Source of the DNA: Segetibacter sp.
GTDB lineage: Bacteria > Bacteroidota > Bacteroidia > Chitinophagales > Chitinophagaceae
Assembly: GCA_028288485.1 (NCBI GenBank)
Contig: JAQBNO010000088.1
Coordinates: 51,885-115,884 of the forward strand
Reading direction: 5' to 3'
DNA length: 64,000 bases
In this document: positions 7,840 through 16,078 of the stretch, piece by piece
Numbering within the stretch: position 1 is the stretch's first letter
Layout: the number at the start of each line of letters is the position of its first letter
Notes under the pieces: generated by a model
Seen by the model: only the letters and a program-made list of their open reading frames with translations
The model's database searches: none
Told to the model about the DNA's origin: nothing
Program-made: the position numbers and the translations under genes

Positions 7840-9357
7840 TTATACAAAGGAATAACTGATATTCCCATCCTTCTCATCTTTCAAAGCAATCCCTAAATCT
7901 GATAGCTGTTTCCGAATTGCATCAGAAGTAGCGTAATCTTTTTTTACTTTGGCTTGTTTTCTTAATTCAATCAACACCTGCAATACTCCATCCAGTTTGT
8001 TGAAATCACCTTGTAACTCACTTTTTAATCCAAAAATATCTTCTACAAAAACTTTCATTTTCAACTGCAAAAGATCAAAGGTGTCGCGGTTTAAGGCGTT
8101 TGCAGAAATATGTTTGTCTTTAATTGAATTTATTACATGCACGATTTCGAACATGTTTGCGAGCACTTTAGCGGTATTGAAGTCATCATTAATAAACTCA
8201 TCAAACTCAGTAAGTAAAGTCAGCACTTTTGTGTCCAGTTCGGCATCAGCGTGTGCTTCATCAAAATCGACCTCTGTTGCCTTCATTTTTTGAAGTGCTT
8301 CGTGTGCTTCCCACAATCTTTTTAATCCTTTTTCTGCTGCCTGCAGTGCTTCATTGCTAAAGTCTAACGTGCTTCTATACTGCGTTTGCAAAATAAAGAA
8401 GCGAATGGTCATAGGGCTATAAGCCTGCTCGAGTATCGGATGACTACCAGTAAATAATTCACTCAGTTTAATTACATTATTGTAACTCTTGCCCATCTTT
8501 CTGCCATTGATGGTAATCATATTATTATGCATCCAGTATCGGGCCGGGTTCTTGCCATTGCATACCGCGCTCTGGGCAATTTCACATTCATGGTGCGGAA
8601 ACTGTAGGTCCATTCCGCCACCATGTATATCGAACTCGTCACCCAGGTATTTCGTACTCATCGCCGAGCATTCTATATGCCAGCCCGGAAAACCATCACC
8701 CCACGGGCTTTTCCAGCGCATAATATGTTCGGGCGGTGCATTTTTCCATAGTGCGAAGTCTGACTTGTTCCTTTTTTCTTCCTGGTTGTCCAGGTCCCTG
8801 GTAGAGTCCTGCTGATCGTCTAAGATCCGGCCGCTTAATAAGCCATAAGGAAGCCCTTTCTTAGAAAAGTCATCATTGTATTTTTCTACATCAAAATATA
8901 CACTGCCGTTCGCTTCATATGCATACCCGTCGTCAATGATCTTTTCGATCATCACAATTTGTTCAACTATGTGGCCGGTTGCAGTAGGCTCAATATTAGG
9001 TTCTATTGTGTTGAACTGGTTCATTGCCCAATGATACAGGTTGGTATATTTTTGAACAAGCTCCATCGGTTCCAGTTTTTCAATTACCGCTTTCTTACTG
9101 ATCTTGTCTTCTGCTTCGCGTCCTTCTTCCTCAAAATGACCTGCATCAGTTATGTTGCGAACGTATCTTACTTTGTAACCCAGGTATTGCAGGTAACGGA
9201 AAACTATATCAAAAGTTATATAGGGCCGGGCATGCCCCAAATGGCTTTCACCACTTACGGTAGGTCCGCAAACATACATACCAACATGACCAGGGATTAT
9301 TGACGTAAATTCTTCTTTCTGACGGGTTAAAGTATTATAAACTTTAAGTGAAGACAT
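7840..9357 (-). CDS. cysS: Cysteine--tRNA ligase
   Basis: Class I aminoacyl-tRNA synthetase that charges tRNA-Cys. The HIGH signature is HLGH (residues 39-42), with zinc ligand C30 in YVCGPTV; further zinc ligands lie in WHIECSAMS and [10 protein letters not shown]; the KMSKS-type loop is [10 protein letters not shown]. 505 residues is close to the usual length. Essential cytoplasmic enzyme, monocistronic. Confidence 0.96.
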   Translation of the reverse strand: MSSLKVYNTLTRQKEEFTSIIPGHVGMYVCGPTVSGESHLGHARPYITFDIVFRYLQYLGYKVRYVRNITDAGHFEEEGREAEDKISKKAVIEKLEPMELVQKYTNLYHWAMNQFNTIEPNIEPTATGHIVEQIVMIEKIIDDGYAYEANGSVYFDVEKYNDDFSKKGLPYGLLSGRILDDQQDSTRDLDNQEEKRNKSDFALWKNAPPEHIMRWKSPWGDGFPGWHIECSAMSTKYLGDEFDIHGGGMDLQFPHHECEIAQSAVCNGKNPARYWMHNNMITINGRKMGKSYNNVIKLSELFTGSHPILEQAYSPMTIRFFILQTQYRSTLDFSNEALQAAEKGLKRLWEAHEALQKMKATEVDFDEAHADAELDTKVLTLLTEFDEFINDDFNTAKVLANMFEIVHVINSIKDKHISANALNRDTFDLLQLKMKVFVEDIFGLKSELQGDFNKLDGVLQVLIELRKQAKVKKDYATSDAIRKQLSDLGIALKDEKDGNISYSFV

Positions 9358-9743
9358 ACTTAAGTAAGATTGTTTTAAACTAAAATTTTATGTAAAAGGA
9401 GACAAAGGTAAACGGAACTGCTTAGCAGCAGCAACACAAAAGGGGAATATCGTAAATAAGTGCCAACTTGTTGTAATTGTAATGCGAATATAGTCGTTTT
9501 ACGTCTTTTTAGTTTTGCCGGTATAAATTATTAAATACCTTTTTCCAAAGATAAAGTTTCTGCTTCCTGCTGCAAAAACTTGCCGAAGTTCTTTAAGTAA
9601 AAGTGTGCGACCCTTTTGCGAGCTCAGGCTAAACCGCCGCGGTAAATAATGCGTTACAGTACAAGCGAGCGTGGCAACGGCTGCTGAAAGAAAGTTAATG
9701 ACGGCTACCAAAAACTTCTACACAGATAATAGTAATAAAGAAG
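9358..9743. other. Intergenic region, nothing firm
   Basis: 386 bp upstream of cysS. A 70-codon minus-strand frame at 9499-9711 has no family features and overlaps a weak copy of the GTGTGCGACGC-type repeat (about 9609-9620), so I do not call it. Confidence 0.4.
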
Positions 9744-10850
9744 TTATCTTATTCCAATATCAGCTACCAACATCAAATGGTCGCTTAAATTTTCGTCGAC
9801 CAAATCGAACTGCTGAATATAAAAATTATTGTCGGGAAGTATATAATCAATACGAAGGGTGGGCGCAACAGCGAGGTAAGTACGGCCAATACCTAAAGAG
9901 GTTGCAAGGAATACATCCTGCCAGTTGTTGCGGATGTGAAAGTAAGTGTAGCTGTTTGGAACGTCGTTAAAATCGCCGCAAATTACGGCTGGATAAGGCG
10001 ATTTATCTAAGGCATCCCGAACAATATTGGCCTGCTCTCCTTTCTTCGTATATGCCAGTTTCATTTTTTCTATAATACTTTTTGAAGCAGGCAACGCTTT
10101 CTCTTCGGTATTTTTGATTTTTTCTATTCGCTCGTAATCTTCCTGTTTAAATTTGAAGGATTGCATATGTGTTGTGAACACCCGGATAATTTTACGGGGT
10201 GTTTCTATATCAGCATAAATAAGGCTTTCACTTGAAGTGCCGGGAAACTGTACCTTCCCGGAGTCGACAATAGGAAATTTAGAGAATATGACGCTCCCCG
10301 CCTGGTAGTCTTGCTTTTCTCTTTCAAAGTCTTTTGAAAAGTAGTAATAAGGATATTTTTCCTGGAACCGGATAAAGTTATTTTGAGCAGCAGAGCTATT
10401 GAATTCCTGCAAGCAAATAATATCGGGGTTTTGGGCAATGATTGTTTCGGGGATAGTTGCCCGGTCCAACCTTTTTTTATCTGCTTTATCACTCAAACCT
10501 ACCAGGCTCCTGATATTCCAGTCAACGATACGAATGTGTGTGCTATCTTTTTTCTCGGTAAATGTTTCGTATTTATTGGTAGCAAATAAAACACTTAGTT
10601 GCTTCCAGCCGATAAGCAACGTAATAATTGGAATGATTGACCATACCGGCTTAACGACCCACCAGAAAAAGATGAAGAAAACGAGCGTTAAGGCAAGGTA
10701 AGGAACCGAAAGTCCTAAAAGCCCCATAAACCACCAGACGGAAGGATTAAGATATGGTACAAGGCAAGCAATAAGAAAAAGCCCCGCGAAAAGGCAGTTG
10801 ATAATTATGAAAAGACGTTTGAATATTTCTTTAACCTTTCTACCCCCCAT
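9744..10850 (-). CDS. Endonuclease/exonuclease/phosphatase-fold membrane protein (paralog 1)
   Basis: Three N-terminal TM helices (about residues 1-85) and a C-terminal metal-dependent phosphohydrolase domain. Active-site motifs in order: DWNIRSL, CLQEFNS, CGDFNDVPNSYTY and the final SDHLMLVADI. The substrate may be nucleic acid, a phospholipid or another phosphodiester; it cannot be told here. ATG 10850 was chosen over TTG 10868. Last gene of an operon rhomboid - pseudo-rhomboid - EEP - EEP. It is a tandem paralog of the next entry. Confidence 0.82.
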   Translation of the reverse strand: MGGRKVKEIFKRLFIIINCLFAGLFLIACLVPYLNPSVWWFMGLLGLSVPYLALTLVFFIFFWWVVKPVWSIIPIITLLIGWKQLSVLFATNKYETFTEKKDSTHIRIVDWNIRSLVGLSDKADKKRLDRATIPETIIAQNPDIICLQEFNSSAAQNNFIRFQEKYPYYYFSKDFEREKQDYQAGSVIFSKFPIVDSGKVQFPGTSSESLIYADIETPRKIIRVFTTHMQSFKFKQEDYERIEKIKNTEEKALPASKSIIEKMKLAYTKKGEQANIVRDALDKSPYPAVICGDFNDVPNSYTYFHIRNNWQDVFLATSLGIGRTYLAVAPTLRIDYILPDNNFYIQQFDLVDENLSDHLMLVADIGIR

Positions 10851-10903
10851 GCTGTAAATATAAAGCAATTAAATATCAGCTATTTACAGCAACCTGGAAA
10901 TTA

Positions 10904-12016
10904 TTAGTGCCATTCAAGATCGGCCAGTTGTGGAAAATGGTCGGATAAGTGAACATCGTGTTTTTGAAAACTTTTTATCGAAAATCTTTTATCAACGAGG
11001 ATAAAATCGATTCGGAGTGTTTTAGGCAGGCTATCTAAAGTTGTTCCTAAACCAGATCCGTTAGCGATAAATGCATCTGTTAAACCTTTAGACATAACAT
11101 GATATGGGTAAGATGTAGGAACAGAATTCATGTCGGCCAGATAAATTAGTGGATAAGGGCTTTTATTAAGTTGGTCTTTTGCAATAAAAGCCTCCCGAAC
11201 ATGGTCCTGTGCAAAAACTTTGAGTTTCTCGAATTTTGTAGCTTCATATACATAGTATGGATCGTTATGAAACAAAACACCAGTACTGGAGTTGCGGTTG
11301 GCAAATAAATTTAAAGATTTAAAGTGAGTAGCAAAAACCCGCAGACGCCTGTTTTTGAAGGAGACATCAATAAAAGCAATATGCTCCGGGAAAGACGGAT
11401 CGCCTAGCAAAGTCTTACCAGAATCAAGCAGGGGAATTTTTGAAAATATAGCTGACCCGGTTTTTGCGGTTCCCCAGCCAAAAGTTTTTACGATTTCGGC
11501 GGTTTGATAATTATGAACATAACCGAGAGTAATCAATTGTTTTGTATTGGAAGTAAAGGCTGGACCGATGTATTCCGTAAATTCCTGCAGGCAGAGAATG
11601 TCGGCATTTGAATTTTTAATATAATCAAACATTTTTCTCCTGGCGGAATTGGGAGAGTCTGCATGAATAGCAGGATTGTCGAAACTTCTTACATTCCAAC
11701 CCAATACTCTTAATGTATTTGAGTCTTTTAAATAAGGTTTCGACGAGTTGGATAAACTAATGGCAAAAGTTGAAAAAAGATTTTGGAAACCTACCAGCAA
11801 TAACAACAGTAAACAAAAGGCAATTTTTTTTCTAACAAATACCCAGGGAAATGCAATGACCAAAATTGCAATAAACAGGTAAGGAAATCCTAAAGCGAGA
11901 AAAGCCATTGGCCAAAAATCGATCGGGCTAATATAGGGTGTTAAGCAACTGATTAAATAAGTTAGAGACGCAACAACTGTTACAATACTTAAAAGTCCGA
12001 CAAAAAATCTCTTCAT
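10904..12016 (-). CDS. Endonuclease/exonuclease/phosphatase-fold membrane protein (paralog 2)
   Basis: 370 residues with the same layout as its downstream paralog: N-terminal hydrophobic region with three TM helices, then an EEP domain with GWNVRSFDN, CLQEFTE, LADMNSVPTSYPY and SDHFPQLADLEW. In the DxN motif this copy has ADMN where paralog 1 has GDFN. Only 3 bp separate it from the upstream pseudo-rhomboid gene, so it is surely co-transcribed. The pairing suggests both act at the membrane on a common process; function is not established. Confidence 0.82.
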   Translation of the reverse strand: MKRFFVGLLSIVTVVASLTYLISCLTPYISPIDFWPMAFLALGFPYLFIAILVIAFPWVFVRKKIAFCLLLLLLVGFQNLFSTFAISLSNSSKPYLKDSNTLRVLGWNVRSFDNPAIHADSPNSARRKMFDYIKNSNADILCLQEFTEYIGPAFTSNTKQLITLGYVHNYQTAEIVKTFGWGTAKTGSAIFSKIPLLDSGKTLLGDPSFPEHIAFIDVSFKNRRLRVFATHFKSLNLFANRNSSTGVLFHNDPYYVYEATKFEKLKVFAQDHVREAFIAKDQLNKSPYPLIYLADMNSVPTSYPYHVMSKGLTDAFIANGSGLGTTLDSLPKTLRIDFILVDKRFSIKSFQKHDVHLSDHFPQLADLEWH

Positions 12017-12019
12017 TAA

Positions 12020-12937
12020 TTAAAATTCCTCGCTGCTCGCCTTTTTCAAAAATTCTTTTTCCTCTTCTGTTAACGACGGATACCCCTTATTGTGTATCTT
12101 ATCAAGAAGATCGTCGATACGTTGTTGCGTTACATGAGGAGTCTTTTCAAAAGGCTTTTGGTTTGCCTTATAAAACAATTGATTTTTCGGGGGAGTGTGT
12201 ACGTGTTTTTTTTCGGGGTTGAACAGGTCATCGATCCAGTTAATAAAATTTGTCATCCATTGGCCCCAATCGTTACCTTTTTGTAATTGCCATGCAAACA
12301 CAAACCCCATTAAACCTCCTGTAACTAACGCAGCAATATGACCAATATTACCATAACCAACTGTTCCAACCCGAATAAGAACAAACAGAACTGTTAACGC
12401 CCATAAAGGAATATTGATCATAGGAAAGATGCGGTACCGCGGCGCTAGTGTTGTTGCTGCAATCGCAACTCCCATTAAAGCAGGCCCTGCACCCATCAAC
12501 GGGTAAACACTATTTACGTTTGCGTGTAAAGAAGGAACTAAATTAACAGTTAAAAGAAAGAAAACGGAACCTGCGAAGCCCCCATACAGGTAAACAGGCA
12601 CCAACTTCCGGTTTCCAGTGAGATCTTGTAAAATATGTCCGAAACTCCAAAGCCAAAGCAAGGTGCTTATTAACTCCCAAATACTAAAATGAGTAAACAT
12701 GTAAACCAGTAGAGTCCAGGGACGCAGTGCAAAAACTTCGGGTTGTGCAGGCACTGAGAGCCGGCTCAATACCTGGGCTCTAAAAACATCTTCCGTACTG
12801 TTATTAGTCAGGTAAATGATGTTAACAAAGCTAAGTATGACATAAATAATTACGTTTATAATAATCAGGAGAAGGAGCGAATTTCCATCCTGCCCTAAGT
12901 GTATTTTTTTCCTGCTATTTTTCTGTAAAAGACTCAT
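12020..12937 (-). CDS. Inactive rhomboid-like protein (pseudo-rhomboid) with a DUF6576-like tail
   Basis: Rhomboid fold with six or so TM helices, 305 residues, but the protease residues are gone. The GASG motif reads GAGP (G151 where Ser should be), the catalytic AHxGG histidine is replaced by A203 (NIGHIAALVTGG), and the TM2 HxxxN pair is E/T in FTHFSIWELISTLLW. The cytoplasmic C-terminus ends LLDKIHNKGYPSLTEEEKEF, a motif shared with the rhomboid at 24323. It lies directly downstream of an active rhomboid (30-bp gap). A non-proteolytic client-binding role, as for iRhoms, is inference. Confidence 0.85.
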   Translation of the reverse strand: MSLLQKNSRKKIHLGQDGNSLLLLIIINVIIYVILSFVNIIYLTNNSTEDVFRAQVLSRLSVPAQPEVFALRPWTLLVYMFTHFSIWELISTLLWLWSFGHILQDLTGNRKLVPVYLYGGFAGSVFFLLTVNLVPSLHANVNSVYPLMGAGPALMGVAIAATTLAPRYRIFPMINIPLWALTVLFVLIRVGTVGYGNIGHIAALVTGGLMGFVFAWQLQKGNDWGQWMTNFINWIDDLFNPEKKHVHTPPKNQLFYKANQKPFEKTPHVTQQRIDDLLDKIHNKGYPSLTEEEKEFLKKASSEEF

Positions 12938-12967
12938 GAGTTCAATTATTTAAAATCCTGGTCCCAT

Positions 12968-13804
12968 TTAATAAAAGGTTTGCCTGTTTCTTTTATTCCA
13001 CGTAAGTACTAACAAAAAGCCAACCAAACCGCCGCCGATGTGCGCCCAGTGCGCAATATTATCGCCTGTATTATTTACAATGCCGGAATAAATTTCGTAC
13101 CCAAAATACGCCAATCCAATCCATTTTGCTTTTATCGGAAATAAAAAATAAAGGTAGATCTCTGTATTAGGAAATAAGTAAACGAAGGCTGCCAAAATTC
13201 CAAAAACTGCACCGCTTGCACCTATTGTGGGAGAGTTAACTTTTGCCGAGGTTAAATTGGTAATATATTCAAGCGACTTATTTATAACAACAGGATCTGA
13301 AGGGTTTTCCTTTACAAAATTTAAAATGTCAGGGCCGCCGGTTCTGTAAAATATCTCGCCAAAATCTTTTCCATACTGCTGTAGGAACTGTATAATTTGA
13401 GTAGGGCTCTGCTGCATCTTAAGCAGGTAAAAATCGTTCAATAAATTTCTGTAATCGAACCACAACCAGGCAAGTTGTATTAACCCGGCACCTATTCCAC
13501 ACAAAAAGTAAAAGGTAAGAAAGCGTTTGGGTCCCCATAAGTTTTCGAGGACAGAACCGAACATCCAAAGGGCAAACATATTGGAGACTATGTGACCTAA
13601 GCCTGCGTGTAAAAAGAGGTGGGTGACTATTTGCCAGGGTTGAAAAAGCGGTGACTTTAAATGGTGTAAACCAAGCAGGTCGTCAAAGTCCACTACAGTG
13701 GGAGCAATTGTATTTTGCGCCAGGAAAAAAAGCACGTTAATAATCAGCAGGTTCTTGATGACAATGGGCAGAATTGGAAAGCTGCTGGGTCTGAATTCGG
13801 TCAT
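12968..13804 (-). CDS. Rhomboid family intramembrane serine protease
   Basis: 278-residue active-type rhomboid. Catalytic Ser197 in TIGASGAVFG, catalytic His255 in AHWAHIGGG, oxyanion HxxxN in LFLHAGLGHIVSNMFALW (TM2). A longer loop (about 115-185) separates TM2-3 from the Ser helix. Expected to cleave single-pass membrane proteins. First gene of a four-gene minus-strand operon with a dead paralog and two EEP proteins. Confidence 0.9.
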   Translation of the reverse strand: MTEFRPSSFPILPIVIKNLLIINVLFFLAQNTIAPTVVDFDDLLGLHHLKSPLFQPWQIVTHLFLHAGLGHIVSNMFALWMFGSVLENLWGPKRFLTFYFLCGIGAGLIQLAWLWFDYRNLLNDFYLLKMQQSPTQIIQFLQQYGKDFGEIFYRTGGPDILNFVKENPSDPVVINKSLEYITNLTSAKVNSPTIGASGAVFGILAAFVYLFPNTEIYLYFLFPIKAKWIGLAYFGYEIYSGIVNNTGDNIAHWAHIGGGLVGFLLVLTWNKRNRQTFY

Positions 13805-13838
13805 AATTTTGTATGGTTACAAAGGTAGCCGCTAATAG

Positions 13839-15239
13839 TTAGCGAAGTTTTAATTGAACAATGTTTTCAATATGTAGCGTATGAGGAAACATATCAACCG
13901 GTTGAATCCTTGTTACCATATATTTTTCATTTAGTAAAGCAACATCACGCGCCTGCGTTGCAGGATTGCAACTTACATATACGATAATAGGAGCTCCAAT
14001 GTCAAGAAGTTTCAGCACCAGCTTTTCGTGCATTCCTGCCCGCGGCGGATCTGTAATAATAACATCGGGCCGGCCGTGAGCTTCAAAAAACGCATCGTTA
14101 CAAATGTCAATCACATCACCTGCAAAGAAAGCTGAATTCTGAAGGTGGTTTAGCTCTGCATTTTCTTTCGCATCTGCAATCGCCTCATCTACCATTTCGA
14201 CTCCCACAATTTTTTTTGCAAGTTTGCTTACAAAGATCCCGATGCTCCCCGTGCCGCAGTACAAGTCATAAACAGTCTGGCTGCCTGTTAGTTCAGCAAA
14301 TTCGCGGGTTACCTGGTATAACTTTTCCCCCTGCCGGGTATTGGTCTGGAAAAATGACTTCGGTGAAATCTTAAATTCAAAATTTTCCAGCTTTTCAATA
14401 ATATAACCTTTGCCCGAATAAACCTGGGGCTCAAGATCGTACAGGCTGTCGTTCTTTTTGGGATTAATCGTATATAAGAGCGTAGTTATTTCAGGGAATT
14501 TGGTATGGATAAATTCAAGCAACTCAAGCCGGACTTTTTTGTCTTCGTATCCTACTACAAGGTTTACCATGATCTCTCCTGTAGTTGCAATCCTGATTAA
14601 TAAGTTCCGAAGGTACCCCGTATGATTTCGAATATCGTAATGTGTTATGCCATGTTCTTTTGCATATTCCGCGATAGCGAGGCGAAGAAAATTGGTAGGT
14701 TCGGTTTGCAAATGGCATTCTATAATTGGTACCACCTTGTCGAAAAAGCCGCGGGCATGAAAACCGGCGACGTTATCATTTGGTGATATTGCAGGATTAT
14801 TCAACTCTTCGGCCAGCAGGAACCGCTTATTGGAGAAAGTATATTCCATTTTATTGCGGTACCTCGTGGTTTGTTCTGCTCCTATAATTGGCATCATTTC
14901 AGGAAGCTCAACTTTTCCGATCCGCTTCAAATTATCCGTTACCTGCTGCTGTTTATATTTCAATTGTTGTTCATAAGGAAGCATTTGCCACTGACAACCG
15001 CCGCAAACCCCAAAATGCTGGCAAAAAGGTGCCACCCGCAGCTCGCTGTATTTATGAAAATGCAGCGCAATACCTTCTCCCCAGTCTTTCTTATTTTTTT
15101 GCAGTAACACATCTACCTCATCACCCGGGATGGTATTTTCAACAAAAATGACTTTACCTTCTACCCTTGCCAGAGATTTTCCTTCTGCCGCGTAATTTTC
15201 CATAACCACATTATGCAAAACAACTTTCTTCCTTCTCAT
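13839..15239 (-). CDS. rlmD: 23S rRNA (uracil-C5)-methyltransferase, RlmD/RumA type
   Basis: SAM-dependent enzyme that makes m5U in rRNA (RumA/RlmCD/TrmA family). N-terminal TRAM domain, Fe-S cysteines in FCQHFGVCGGCQW, SAM motif DLYCGTGSIGIF, catalytic region TDPPRAGMHEK, nucleophile motif VSCNPATQARD and C-terminal DMFPHTLHIENI. ATG 15239 gives the canonical MRRKK N-terminus, 466 residues. The exact target (U1939, U747 or tRNA) cannot be settled from sequence alone. Confidence 0.9.
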   Translation of the reverse strand: MRRKKVVLHNVVMENYAAEGKSLARVEGKVIFVENTIPGDEVDVLLQKNKKDWGEGIALHFHKYSELRVAPFCQHFGVCGGCQWQMLPYEQQLKYKQQQVTDNLKRIGKVELPEMMPIIGAEQTTRYRNKMEYTFSNKRFLLAEELNNPAISPNDNVAGFHARGFFDKVVPIIECHLQTEPTNFLRLAIAEYAKEHGITHYDIRNHTGYLRNLLIRIATTGEIMVNLVVGYEDKKVRLELLEFIHTKFPEITTLLYTINPKKNDSLYDLEPQVYSGKGYIIEKLENFEFKISPKSFFQTNTRQGEKLYQVTREFAELTGSQTVYDLYCGTGSIGIFVSKLAKKIVGVEMVDEAIADAKENAELNHLQNSAFFAGDVIDICNDAFFEAHGRPDVIITDPPRAGMHEKLVLKLLDIGAPIIVYVSCNPATQARDVALLNEKYMVTRIQPVDMFPHTLHIENIVQLKLR

Positions 15240-15360
15240 GCCGCAAAAGTAACCACAAGAGAAACGTGAACTGTGAAACACCGCAAGCTTTTAAGGTTTT
15301 GTTTTGTGGGACGAACTGTAGGATCACCCATTAAACACAGTTGTGCGAATGGATCCCTTG

Positions 15361-15380
15361 GTGATGTCACTCCCTTGTAC
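15361..15380 (-). repeat. Dispersed 20-bp repeat, diverged copy (17/20)
   Basis: GTGATGTCACTCCCTTGTAC, in the gap between the GNAT and rlmD genes. Confidence 0.6.
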
Positions 15381-15424
15381 CTGCAGTAATTACTTGAGCA
15401 TATAACGATTGATCCAAGGCAATT

Positions 15425-15898
15425 TTATTGTAGCCGCCTCTCCATGTACACAACACTGGGTAAAGGATTTTTATAATAAGCCGACGTATTTTCGAAACCG
15501 TATTTTAAATATAATTTAATTGCCGGCTGTAATCTTTCGAGTGTATCCAATACCATTTTTTTATAACCTTTCTCATTTGCTGCTTCCAGCAACACTTTCA
15601 CTAATTGTTCCCCAATTCCATGTTTGCGATATTCGGGACGTACATATAATCTTTTCATTTCACAAGTATGGGCCTCTTGTAAAGGTTGCAATGCTATGCA
15701 GCCGGCAGGTTCATTATTCCAGTAAGCCAGGAATAAACTGCCTTTTGGCGGACCGTATTTTTTCAGGGGGTTTTCCAATTCTTCATCAAAGCTTTGGAAA
15801 CAAAGGTTTTCATTCAAACCGGTTGAATATTCCTTGAATAACGATCGGATTATATTTAACTGGTCGCTATTATTGATGATCGATTTTATAGTCAGCAT
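15425..15898 (-). CDS. GNAT family N-acetyltransferase
   Basis: 157 residues with the GNAT acetyl-CoA signature LYVRPEYRKHGIGEQLVKVL (motif A), followed by the DTLERLQPAIKLYLKYGF motif B region; the latter resembles small-molecule acetyltransferases acting on amino groups. ATG 15898 was chosen: the frame extends up to a TTG inside a dispersed repeat (15938-15960), which is unlikely to be coding. Substrate unknown, cytoplasmic, monocistronic. Confidence 0.82.
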   Translation of the reverse strand: MLTIKSIINNSDQLNIIRSLFKEYSTGLNENLCFQSFDEELENPLKKYGPPKGSLFLAYWNNEPAGCIALQPLQEAHTCEMKRLYVRPEYRKHGIGEQLVKVLLEAANEKGYKKMVLDTLERLQPAIKLYLKYGFENTSAYYKNPLPSVVYMERRLQ

Positions 15899-16078
15899 GA
15901 AAAACTTTGTTTTGATGAATAGAATTGTCGCAAGTTGAAGAGTGCGACGCAACGATGTTCAATCTTTATCTAAAGGAACGGACCATAAAAAAAATCAAGT
16001 CCCATAAACGATAGAATTATTGAAAGTGACAGTGCAGTTACTGTAGAAAGTTTTAAAATGAAAACCTGGTATTAAAGA

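Noticed and set aside
9499..9711. 70-codon minus-strand frame
   Set aside because: No family features and a repeat fragment inside.
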